Assembly (NCBI GenBank): GCA_018671635.1
Contig: JABHHG010000055.1
Span: forward strand, 1 to 9,401
Length of the DNA: 9,401 nt
Direction: 5' to 3'
Origin: Fidelibacterota bacterium
GTDB taxonomy: Bacteria; Fidelibacterota; Marinisomatia; SCGC-AAA003-L08; D37C17
The notes under the pieces are model-generated. The model was not told where the DNA came from, ran no database searches, and worked only from the letters and a program-made list of their open reading frames with translations. This document shows positions 1-5,973 of the stretch, piece by piece. The number at the start of each line of letters is the position of its first letter. Position 1 is the first letter of the stretch. The position numbers and the translations under genes are program-made.

Positions 1-282
1 ACATACATGATTTTCAATATTGGGGATTCTTAATAATTTATATTTGGCATCTAAGTTATTTAGACTAATTACCAAAGGAATATGATCAGTATTAGAATTT
101 GAAATCTTACATTTACAAAAATCATCTTGAGTCCTACAACAAGCCCTTTTGCACTCAGTTTTACAACAAGCTGACATAAGCTTGGTGATTTGACTTTTAC
201 AAACTGAAGTGAATGAACTCCCTTCAAGAACAACCCCAAATATTAAATAAAATGAAATTATTATATTTACCATTACTTTCAT
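1..282 (-). CDS. Cysteine-rich secreted small protein, unknown function (3' end beyond the window)
   Basis: An open frame of 94 codons starts with ATG at 282 and runs off the left edge without a stop. I do not recognise the family. Residues 1-25 look like a signal peptide or signal anchor: Lys at position 2, then a hydrophobic core (NIIISFYLIFGVVL, residues 6-19). A cysteine cluster follows: C28, C39, C40, C44, C48, C49, C56 and C58, arranged C-x10-CC-x3-C-x3-CC-x6-C-x-C and mixed with Lys and Arg. A less unusual stretch follows, and C94 is the last visible residue. Such spacing could bind metal or form several disulfides in the periplasm; this is inference. No canonical lipobox is visible (the residues before C28 are TSV). 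No good SD site precedes the ATG, and M4 is an alternative start. It lies 139 nt downstream of tatA in the same direction and may have its own promoter. Confidence 0.62.
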   Translation of the reverse strand, partial: MKVMVNIIISFYLIFGVVLEGSSFTSVCKSQITKLMSACCKTECKRACCRTQDDFCKCKISNSNTDHIPLVISLNNLDAKYKLLRIPNIENHVC

Positions 283-306
283 GAGTATATATTACGATAC
301 ATATGT

Positions 307-324
307 CCTATTTAAACCTATTTA
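307..324 (-). repeat. Short direct repeat upstream of the cysteine-rich gene
   Basis: On the minus strand the octamer TAAATAGG occurs twice with a 2-nt spacer (317-324, then 307-314), a period of 10 bp or about one helical turn. It lies 25-42 nt before the ATG at 282. The spacing would suit two half-sites of a regulator, but in such AT-rich sequence it may be chance. Confidence 0.3.
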
Positions 325-393
325 TTATGCTACTCGAATAGGTAAATTCACTATTGAATGAAACAATTTCTTGATTTTTCTTATTTCAGATCC

Positions 394-412
394 ACATAAA
401 AATCATTTATGT
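394..412 (-). terminator. Weak hairpin after tatA, possible terminator
   Basis: A perfect 7-bp inverted repeat (ACATAAA / TTTATGT) with a 5-nt loop starts 10 nt after the tatA stop codon. The stem is AT-rich and no T-run follows on the minus strand, so it is a poor intrinsic terminator. It may instead be an mRNA 3'-end stabilising hairpin for the Moco operon, or have no function. Confidence 0.25.
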
Positions 413-421
413 TTCATGCTA

Positions 422-616
422 TTATTCTCTATTATTCACTGATTCTTTTATATCATCTGTAACCGTATTTACCTCATCAGTAATTTCTTTTTTAGCTTTT
501 CTGAATTCTTTCAACCCTTTCCCTAGACCGCGGGCAAGTTCCGGAAGTTTTTTACCACCAAAAATTAGAATAACCACTAAAATGATAGGTACAATTTCCC
601 AAGGTCCTAAATTCAT
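422..616 (-). CDS. tatA: Sec-independent protein translocase subunit TatA
   Basis: The product is a 64-residue TatA/TatB-family protein, the pore-forming component that moves folded proteins with twin-arginine signals across the inner membrane. Residues 4-20 form the short N-terminal membrane helix. An FGGKKLPEL hinge follows at 19-27, then the amphipathic helix (ARGLGKGLKEFRKAKKE, about 28-44) and a short charged tail. This layout and length match TatA. A glutamate at residue 7 is common in TatA/B of many phyla, so TatB cannot be wholly excluded, though the short tail favours TatA. It starts 10 nt after the mobA stop, with a GGAGAG SD site inside that junction, so it is very likely the last gene of the Moco transcript. 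The pairing makes sense because many MGD-containing enzymes are Tat substrates. No tatC is in the window. Confidence 0.9.
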   Translation of the reverse strand: MNLGPWEIVPIILVVILIFGGKKLPELARGLGKGLKEFRKAKKEITDEVNTVTDDIKESVNNRE

Positions 617-626
617 ATTCTCTCCT

Positions 627-1199
627 TTATTTGATTTTACTTCGTTTCATTATACTGTTCATGGTGTTTACATTTGTTAGCTCCGTTTTATATCGAGAAA
701 GATCTACAATTTCCGGTTTTAATAATGTAATTACATCCATTACTTTATAGTTTTCAACTGAATACGCCTTTTCAAAATAAGTTAAACAATTTTGGTGATA
801 GAAACCGGACAGGGGGAATATTTGACCATCTACTGAAGGAATAATAATATTTGCATCAATATCAACAGCTTCTTTTTCCAGTGCCCTTATCACATCTGAA
901 GTAATATAAGGTGTGTCCACGCTGATAATAAAATTCCATGGAGAAGATGTATGCCGAAGTACTGTAATTATCCCTATTATGGCTGCCTGGTAACCTGAAA
1001 AATCAGATATAAACTCTATTTTTTCTGAGTATGCTTTTTTCCCCACAGAAAATATATGAGTAAAATTAGATTGAAGTATTTTGAATACCATATCTAAAAA
1101 TGTACTCCCATTAATCATGCAAGAAGCTTTATCGGATCCAAAACGTCGGCTTGAGCCACCAGTTAATATATACGCATTTATTTGACTATCTATTAACAT
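627..1199 (-). CDS. mobA: Molybdenum cofactor guanylyltransferase MobA (divergent)
   Basis: MobA attaches GMP from GTP to Mo-molybdopterin, giving the MGD cofactor of DMSO-reductase-family enzymes. The 190-residue product has the nucleotide-binding loop ILTGGSSRRFGSDKA (11-25; K24 is the conserved lysine), a VDTPYIT segment (94-100) whose D95 corresponds to the metal-binding aspartate, and the C-terminal TNVNT signature (175-179). It is divergent: Phe replaces the usual Met in the RMG part of the loop, and GYQAAIIGI (69-77) stands where GPLAGI is normal. I chose ATG 1199 because the family begins a few residues before the loop. The same frame is open up to 1385, but those extra 62 codons lie inside moaE and resemble no MobA N-terminus. 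The start overlaps the moaE stop by 7 nt and lacks an SD site, which points to translational coupling. Confidence 0.88.
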   Translation of the reverse strand: MLIDSQINAYILTGGSSRRFGSDKASCMINGSTFLDMVFKILQSNFTHIFSVGKKAYSEKIEFISDFSGYQAAIIGIITVLRHTSSPWNFIISVDTPYITSDVIRALEKEAVDIDANIIIPSVDGQIFPLSGFYHQNCLTYFEKAYSVENYKVMDVITLLKPEIVDLSRYKTELTNVNTMNSIMKRSKIK

Positions 1200-1609
1200 T
1201 GATTGCACATGGATGGAATTCGACTGCCATCTTCCAAAATGGCATTTTTCCAGATAGGTACATCTTTCTTCATTTGTGAAATAAACCATGCCATGGCATC
1301 CAGACCTTCCACTCTGTGTTTCGACCATATGACAACTCTCAGCGAAGCTTCTCCAACCGGAATCTTTCCAACCCGGTGAATACAATCCAATTGATTGATG
1401 GCAAACCTACTCATTGTCTCTTCCCCCAGTTTCTGGAGCTCTTTTTCAGCCATTCCCTCATAATATTCATAATCCAGAGCAACAATGGGCTGATCATTCT
1501 CTATATCCCTTACCCTACCGTAGAATTGAAGTTCCCCCCCATCATTTGTATGGGTTTCATCTGATGGTAGAGCAAGTATTACAGTATTTGAAATGTTAGT
1601 TTTTACCAT
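1193..1609 (-). CDS. moaE: Molybdopterin synthase catalytic subunit MoaE
   Basis: MoaE is the large subunit of MPT synthase. With the thiocarboxylated MoaD tail it inserts two sulfurs into cyclic pyranopterin monophosphate to make the dithiolene of molybdopterin. The 138-residue product shows the family motifs in order: GRVR (31-34), YEYYEGMAE (47-55), HRVGKIPVGE (78-87), KHRVEGLDA (97-105) and KKDVPIWK (114-121). K114 and K121 are seven residues apart, like the active-site lysines K119 and K126 of E. coli MoaE. Its ATG abuts the moaD stop (TGAATG, no gap). The SD site AGGAGG lies inside the last codons of moaD, so the two subunits are probably made in a coupled way. The end overlaps mobA by 7 nt. 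The tail (SRIPSMCNQC) ends in two cysteines of no known role. Confidence 0.95.
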   Translation of the reverse strand: MVKTNISNTVILALPSDETHTNDGGELQFYGRVRDIENDQPIVALDYEYYEGMAEKELQKLGEETMSRFAINQLDCIHRVGKIPVGEASLRVVIWSKHRVEGLDAMAWFISQMKKDVPIWKNAILEDGSRIPSMCNQC

Positions 1610-1855
1610 TCAACCTCCTGAAACAGGCGGGATGAGTGCAACCATATCCTCATTCTGAAGCCTGTAGTTTTCATTTACATATGACTGATTGACTGCTACT
1701 CGAATCGGCAAGTCTTTCAATTTCTTTTTGTTCATGGCCCTGACTTTTTCAAGTAAACGACTCACTGTTTCGTCATCATCTAGTTCAATATCCATAGTTT
1801 GTTGATCTAAAGCATCCTTCACCAGTGAGAAGTTTCTAGTATGAATGGTTATCAT
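1610..1855 (-). CDS. moaD: Molybdopterin synthase sulfur-carrier subunit MoaD
   Basis: This is an 81-residue ubiquitin-like sulfur carrier of the MoaD/ThiS type. It ends in VSGG; the terminal Gly-Gly is the part that is adenylated and thiocarboxylated before insertion into MoaE. The middle (PIRVAVNQSYV, 50-60) and NEDMVALIPPVSGG (68-81) match the family's VAVN and DxVAxxPPVxGG pattern. I start it at ATG 1855, which shares ATGA with the moeA stop. A longer frame opens at TTG 1870, but those bases (TTGGAGGA) contain the SD site itself, 7 nt before ATG 1855. The usual partner for activation, MoeB, is not in the window. The Gly-Gly codons (GGA GGT) also serve as the SD of moaE. Confidence 0.93.
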   Translation of the reverse strand: MITIHTRNFSLVKDALDQQTMDIELDDDETVSRLLEKVRAMNKKKLKDLPIRVAVNQSYVNENYRLQNEDMVALIPPVSGG

Positions 1856-3078
1856 TCGATATTCCTCCAATTAAGTGGATTTATTGTAATTTCATCTCCT
1901 GCCTTCAGTCCCTGCTTTCTGGGAGGTGATTCCAGAATGCAGTTTGATTCAAGGCTTGCTGTAAGCATATGCGACCCCATTTTTGATGCCGGTGAGCATA
2001 GAAGCTTCCCCCTGGAATCAATCCATGACCGGCCAAACAGGTATCGATATTTTTTACTCTCTACCGGAAAGTTTTCTGTCAGGATTGCCTGATGCTTGGG
2101 ATCCCTTTTCTTCTGCTGTAAGTCCTGCATAACGGGATGAACATATTCCACATAGCATATAAATGATGATACAGGATTCCCCGGCAGGCCAAAAATAAGT
2201 GTGGAATCTGCTCTTCCAAAAAAGAGAGGCTTACCCGGTTTCTGAGCAACTTTCCAGAAATGCTCCTGCACCCCTAATTTATTATACACTTCCCGCACAT
2301 AATCAAAGCGCCCCATTGATACGCCACCGGAAGAAATGATTACATCACAGGTTTGCAATGCCTCAGACAATAATCTGCGAAGCGAATCTTTATCATCCTT
2401 TATCACTTCCCTCATAACAACTTCCACCCCGGATTTTTCAGCCAATTCTGCAAACATATAGAGATTTGAATTATATATCTGCCCTATTTTTATTTTATTT
2501 CCCGGTTCAACCAGCTCACTGCCGGTGACGAAAATGGCAACCTTTGGTTTTATCATAACAGAGACCTTTTCATATCCAAATGTGGCCAGAGTGCCAATTT
2601 CACCGGGAGTAATGCATGTACCTCTTGATATAAGTACATCACTCTTTTCAATTTCTTCTCCTTGTCTGCGGATATGCTCCCCAATATGGGTTTCTTGAAA
2701 TATCTGAACTATTCCAGAATCAGAAAAACCATTGGTATTTTCCACAATAACAATTGCATCAGCGCCATCAGGAATTACAGCACCGGTCATACACTGAGCA
2801 CACTGACCAGGCTTGAGGATGACACCGCTAGGAGTCCCTGCTGAACTGACATCCACCATTTTCAATGTGACGGGTGATGTTTTATTAGCACCTACTGTAT
2901 CAACTGCACGAACTGCAAATCCATCCATGGCCGAATTATCAAACTGTGGCATAGGGAAAGTAGCTGTAATATCCTGGGCAAGAACCCGATTTCCAGCATT
3001 TTTTAGTGAAACAGTTTCAAAACCTAGAGGTTGAATATTATTACTGATAATCGAATGTGCTTCCTGAACGGTAATCAT
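1852..3078 (-). CDS. moeA: Molybdopterin molybdenumtransferase MoeA
   Basis: MoeA inserts molybdenum (from molybdate) into adenylated molybdopterin, the product of the MoaB/MogA step. At 408 residues it has normal family length. The opening MITVQEAHSII (1-11) is typical of MoeA. FDNSAMDGFAV (46-56) is the domain-1 signature, IGQIYNSN (198-205) and SSGGVSMGRFDYV (249-261) belong to the MogA-like domain 3, and KPGKPLFFG (280-288) with GLPGNPVSSF (297-306) complete the set. The remaining about 100 residues form the C-terminal beta-barrel domain IV. Its start shares ATGA with the permease stop, with a GAGGAA SD site, and its stop shares ATGA with moaD. Its base composition looks higher in GC (about 42-50% in lines I counted) than moaA or the act genes. 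Confidence 0.95.
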   Translation of the reverse strand: MITVQEAHSIISNNIQPLGFETVSLKNAGNRVLAQDITATFPMPQFDNSAMDGFAVRAVDTVGANKTSPVTLKMVDVSSAGTPSGVILKPGQCAQCMTGAVIPDGADAIVIVENTNGFSDSGIVQIFQETHIGEHIRRQGEEIEKSDVLISRGTCITPGEIGTLATFGYEKVSVMIKPKVAIFVTGSELVEPGNKIKIGQIYNSNLYMFAELAEKSGVEVVMREVIKDDKDSLRRLLSEALQTCDVIISSGGVSMGRFDYVREVYNKLGVQEHFWKVAQKPGKPLFFGRADSTLIFGLPGNPVSSFICYVEYVHPVMQDLQQKKRDPKHQAILTENFPVESKKYRYLFGRSWIDSRGKLLCSPASKMGSHMLTASLESNCILESPPRKQGLKAGDEITINPLNWRNIE

Positions 3079-3812
3079 AGAATTCCTCGGAATAAAAATA
3101 TGATGGCAAAAATAATAACCAAACCCATAATTTTCTGAATGGTCTTAGCATGAAACTTGGAAGAACCTAAATATGATCCAGCAACAGCACCCGCTATCAC
3201 TGCACCGATGAGCGGAAAAATAAAATCAATATTGAAGGTCCCTGCCTGTGTCCGGGCAAAAACTCCAGCCAAAGAATTGACCCAAATAAATATAGTCCCA
3301 GCGGCAGCAGCCTCTTTTTCACTTCCCAAACCAAACATAACAATGAGTGGCACCAGGTATATCCCACCGCCTATTCCCACTGAGCCAGCAACAAAACCTA
3401 AGATTGCACCAAGAGCAAGCATGAACATCCATTTTTGTTTGCCTGATAAATAAAATAAGTATTGAAGCTCTCTTAGTACATATATTCTTACCACTACTAA
3501 TATAAGTGTGAAAAGTAGAATCAATTGGAATATTCCTTTTGGAAGATTCAGCGACCCTGCCAAATATGTCATGGGAATAGAGGTAATTAAAAATGGGGTA
3601 ATCAAGGCAATTCGTCCATAACCATTTCGCCAGAAATTTACCATACTAATGGAGGTGACAATCAGGTTTAAGCTTAATGATGCAGTGGGAATGATAATAT
3701 AATTGATTCCAAAAATAGTCATGAGAGCTGTATAAGATGAGCCGCCTCCCAATCCCACACTGGAATAAATTAACGCAACAAAAAAGAACAAAATGGGCAG
3801 TAGATATTCCAT
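3075..3812 (-). CDS. TSUP-family (TauE/SafE) anion permease
   Basis: The product is a 245-residue polytopic inner-membrane protein with about eight hydrophobic segments. It is built as two repeated halves, each with a glycine-rich signature: YSSVGLGGGSSY (16-27) and GSVGIGGGIYLVP (143-155). That is the pattern of the TauE/SafE (TSUP, DUF81) family, whose members move sulfite, sulfoacetate, thiosulfate-like or other organosulfur anions. Substrate cannot be read from the sequence. Its place inside a Moco operon, sharing 1 nt with moaC-moaB (TAATG) and 4 nt with moeA (ATGA), suggests a role linked to Moco. Possibilities are handling a sulfur compound used for the dithiolene, exporting sulfite made by a Moco enzyme, or moving molybdate. 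All are inference. The SD site is weak (GGTGA), which fits coupling to the upstream gene. Confidence 0.87.
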   Translation of the reverse strand: MEYLLPILFFFVALIYSSVGLGGGSSYTALMTIFGINYIIIPTASLSLNLIVTSISMVNFWRNGYGRIALITPFLITSIPMTYLAGSLNLPKGIFQLILLFTLILVVVRIYVLRELQYLFYLSGKQKWMFMLALGAILGFVAGSVGIGGGIYLVPLIVMFGLGSEKEAAAAGTIFIWVNSLAGVFARTQAGTFNIDFIFPLIGAVIAGAVAGSYLGSSKFHAKTIQKIMGLVIIFAIIFLFRGIL

Positions 3813-4753
3813 TAATGCTTTTCACCATTTATCATGTGAAATGAATGAAAAATAGTTGGGATTAATACCTTTAGGGCATCTTTTACTGCACCGGTACTTC
3901 CAGGTAAGCAAACTACAATTGTTCCCTTTATAACTCCTGCTGTTAACCGTGACAGTATAGCTGTTTTTACCTTGCCGCGCCCATATGCATGGAGTGCTTG
4001 CTCAATACCGGGTAATTTGGAATCAAAATTATTTTCTACCATTTGAATGGTCAAATCACGGGGGGATAAACCTGTTCCGCCTGTGGTTATAATCAGCTCT
4101 ACACCATCTCGAATCCAAGCTTCAATAGTTGGTATAAGTTCTTTAGAACCATCTGGCAATACCTTTTGATGGTCGCCTTTACAGCCAAAATCGGCAAAAC
4201 CTTTAACTAGTATGGGACCGGACTTATCTTTACTCTTTCCCGCAGCAATACTGTCACTCATGGTAATGGTACCGAATCTGGGTCGATACTCAATAGCATG
4301 ATCCGATTTTCCACCGATTTTTTCTACCAGTTTGATTGCACTGATAGTCATGGTCTCATCCACAGCCTTACACATATCATAAATTGTCAGGGCAGCTGTA
4401 GAAACAGCCGTAAGGGCTTCCATTTCTACGCCTGTAGATTCTCGCGTTTTAACAATTGAGCGGATCATAATCTGCTCTCTGTCCAGTTCAAATTCCAAAT
4501 CTATAAATGAAAGATTTAACTGATGACACATGGGAATAGTATAACAAGTTTTTTTAGCTGCCTGAATGCCAGCAATCTTAGCTGTATTAAGGACATTTCC
4601 TTTTAAAATTGATTTATTTTTTATGGCCTGAATTGTAGATGCTTTTACTTTAATAAGTCCAGAAGCTGTTGCCATTCTATATGTGGGTAGCTTATGGCTA
4701 ACGTCAACCATTTTTGTCTTTCCATGCTTATCTAAATGTGTGAATTCTTCCAT
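3812..4753 (-). CDS. moaCB: Bifunctional MoaC-MoaB fusion protein (cPMP synthase / molybdopterin adenylyltransferase-like)
   Basis: Two Moco enzymes are fused in one 313-residue chain. Residues 1-152 are MoaC, which converts the MoaA product 3',8-cH2GTP to cyclic pyranopterin monophosphate. The start HLDKHGKTKMVDVSHK (6-21), IPMCHQL (73-79, with the catalytic-type His77), STGVEMEALTAVS (106-118), YDMCKAVD (125-132, with D126 and K129) and GGKS (147-150) are family motifs. Residues about 158-313 are a MoaB/MogA domain, which adenylates molybdopterin: TTGGTGLSPRD (223-233), LSRLTAG (267-273) and LPGSTGAV (283-290). CHQL replaces the more usual CHPL. Similar MoaC/MoaB fusions are annotated in Bacteroidota. 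The ATG directly follows the moaA stop (TAAATG), and its SD site is the Gly-Gly codons of moaA. The two steps are not consecutive in the pathway, so substrate channelling is not obvious. Confidence 0.95.
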   Translation of the reverse strand: MEEFTHLDKHGKTKMVDVSHKLPTYRMATASGLIKVKASTIQAIKNKSILKGNVLNTAKIAGIQAAKKTCYTIPMCHQLNLSFIDLEFELDREQIMIRSIVKTRESTGVEMEALTAVSTAALTIYDMCKAVDETMTISAIKLVEKIGGKSDHAIEYRPRFGTITMSDSIAAGKSKDKSGPILVKGFADFGCKGDHQKVLPDGSKELIPTIEAWIRDGVELIITTGGTGLSPRDLTIQMVENNFDSKLPGIEQALHAYGRGKVKTAILSRLTAGVIKGTIVVCLPGSTGAVKDALKVLIPTIFHSFHMINGEKH

Positions 4754-5782
4754 TTATCCTCCAATCCAACTCATGCAATCGTGGTTATTATCTTCATTGC
4801 ATCGCGCAGACCATCCATCCATAGATTTTTCCCACATAGCATCATGAATCAAATCATTGATATTTTTTCCCTCTTTCATATTTTTTAATAATTCATACTT
4901 TTTCCTTGAATATAGACAGTTCATTATTTTTCCATCTGCAGTAATTCTAATTCGATTACAATTATGGCATAAACTCCTAGAAAATGCTGGAATCACAGAA
5001 ATTTTTAATGGATGATTGGGATACTGAAATGAAAAATGCTCTGTACTGCTACCTTTAGTTGAAACTAACCCCGGAATTCTTGCATGAAGAATATTGATGA
5101 TTTTTTCAGCGGGTAAATAATTATTTGAGCTTCTGTTATTTAGGCCATCAAATGGCATTAATTCTATAAAACGAAGTGTAATTGGATGGTTTTTAAAAAA
5201 TGAAGTCATATGTTGAATTTCATCAGTATTAAAATTATCTATCATGACTACATTAATTTTTACATTTTCAATTTCTGATTTAATTGCCGATTCAATCCCC
5301 TTAAGCACTAAAGGCAATTTATTCCTTTGGGTAATATGATGATATTTTGTCTGATTTAGTGAATCCAGACTAATATTTATACCTGTAATTCCTGCATCTT
5401 TTAATGGAAATGCCAGTTCATTTAATAAAATGCCATTAGTCGTAATATTAACTGAAGTTATATTATCAATTTGAGAGGTATAGCTTACCAAAGGGATTAT
5501 TTGATCATGAAGTAAGGGTTCACCACCCGTGAATCGAATTTTAGTTACACCAAAATCTGATACCGATCTTACAATTTTCTGTATTTCATCTTTGGAGAGT
5601 TGTCTCAGATCAGAATGCTTTATTCCATGAGGCATACAATATAGACAACGTAAATTACATTGATTATTAATTGCTATCCGTAAATAGGTAAAGGTCCGAC
5701 CATGTTGATCGTTAAAGCTATTTTTGCTACATGTTTCAATATCCAAAATAGCAGGTTTTGATATTTTTAAAGTATTTTCCAT
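4754..5782 (-). CDS. moaA: GTP 3',8-cyclase MoaA (radical SAM)
   Basis: MoaA performs the first Moco step, radical cyclisation of GTP to 3',8-cyclo-7,8-dihydro-GTP. The 342-residue product has the radical-SAM cluster CNLRCLYC (C42, C46, C49) and the SAM-binding RFTGGEPL (83-90). The second [4Fe-4S] site that holds GTP is C272, C275 and C289 (CHNCNRIR, then GKIMNC). The functional C-terminal Gly-Gly is present (CMSWIGG). Length is typical; about 25 residues precede the GRTFTYLRI segment where most family alignments begin. The start is ATG 5782, with a purine-rich GGAAATGAG just ahead. It is the first gene after a 284-nt gap, so the Moco promoter and any control element should lie there. The gene looks notably AT-rich (22-35% GC in lines counted) compared with moeA. 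Confidence 0.96.
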   Translation of the reverse strand: MENTLKISKPAILDIETCSKNSFNDQHGRTFTYLRIAINNQCNLRCLYCMPHGIKHSDLRQLSKDEIQKIVRSVSDFGVTKIRFTGGEPLLHDQIIPLVSYTSQIDNITSVNITTNGILLNELAFPLKDAGITGINISLDSLNQTKYHHITQRNKLPLVLKGIESAIKSEIENVKINVVMIDNFNTDEIQHMTSFFKNHPITLRFIELMPFDGLNNRSSNNYLPAEKIINILHARIPGLVSTKGSSTEHFSFQYPNHPLKISVIPAFSRSLCHNCNRIRITADGKIMNCLYSRKKYELLKNMKEGKNINDLIHDAMWEKSMDGWSARCNEDNNHDCMSWIGG

Positions 5783-5797
5783 CTCATTTCCAATTCA

Positions 5798-5810
5798 TCC
5801 TCTACGAGGA
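5798..5810 (-). other. Hairpin in the presumed moaA leader near the start codon
   Basis: On the minus strand TCCTC-GTA-GAGGA forms a perfect 5-bp stem with a 3-nt loop, 15 nt before the moaA ATG. The right arm contains GAGGA, an SD-like sequence, here paired with its own complement. It could hide an upstream ribosome-entry site, but the distance to ATG 5782 is longer than ideal and a nearer GGAAATGAG exists. Function is unproven. Confidence 0.35.
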
Positions 5811-5822
5811 GTCGGGAGCTAA

Positions 5823-5842
5823 TTTTGGCATTTCTTCCAAAA
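5823..5842 (-). other. Second leader hairpin upstream of moaA
   Basis: TTTTGG (5837-5842 read on the minus strand) and CCAAAA (5823-5828) form a perfect 6-bp stem around an 8-nt loop, extendable by two G-U pairs. A small inverted repeat, ACCGT-T-ACGGT at 5842-5852, abuts it upstream. A third inverted repeat, CTTAG / CTAAG at 5876-5894 with a 9-nt spacer, lies further up. Together they suggest a structured leader or operator sites ahead of moaA. Confidence 0.35.
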
Positions 5843-5913
5843 CCGTAACGGTATCAAACCATATTCTTTATTGAACTTAGGTCAGTCAACTAAGAGAAAC
5901 TCAAACAACAATG

Positions 5914-5973
5914 TGGATAAAATTTAATATATTAATACCATTATATCATATTATATATTTGTATTTTTATCCA
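5914..5973. repeat. AT-rich inverted repeat in the actF-moaA gap
   Basis: TGGATAAAA (5914-5922) and TTTTATCCA (5965-5973) are perfect 9-bp inverted arms 42 nt apart. A further AATATAT / ATATATT pairing inside them could lengthen the stem with a 3/5-nt internal loop. The enclosed segment is almost all A and T. The left arm overlaps TGTGGATAA (5912-5920), the complement of the consensus DnaA box TTATCCACA. Near matches occur at 5967-5975 (TTATCCAAT, plus strand) and 6022-6030 (TTATCCAGT, minus strand). Confidence 0.55.

Noticed and set aside
1200..1385. N-terminal extension of the MobA frame by 62 codons
   Set aside because: It lies wholly within moaE in another frame, resembles no MobA N-terminus, and MobA homology begins just after ATG 1199.
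1316..1599. Plus-strand frames of 61-82 codons opposite moaE
   Set aside because: They are antisense to a gene with clear family motifs and show no recognisable protein features.
1856..1870. Upstream TTG start for MoaD at 1870
   Set aside because: The TTG GAG GA codons are the SD site for ATG 1855, and the shorter start gives the usual ATGA overlap with moeA.
2662..3453. Plus-strand frames opposite moeA and the permease
   Set aside because: Proline/threonine-rich low-complexity translations typical of antisense shadows of membrane or conserved genes.
3646..3828. Minus-strand 60-codon frame overlapping the permease start
   Set aside because: It is out of frame with the permease, which has clear TSUP motifs. 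The overlapping frame has no independent support.
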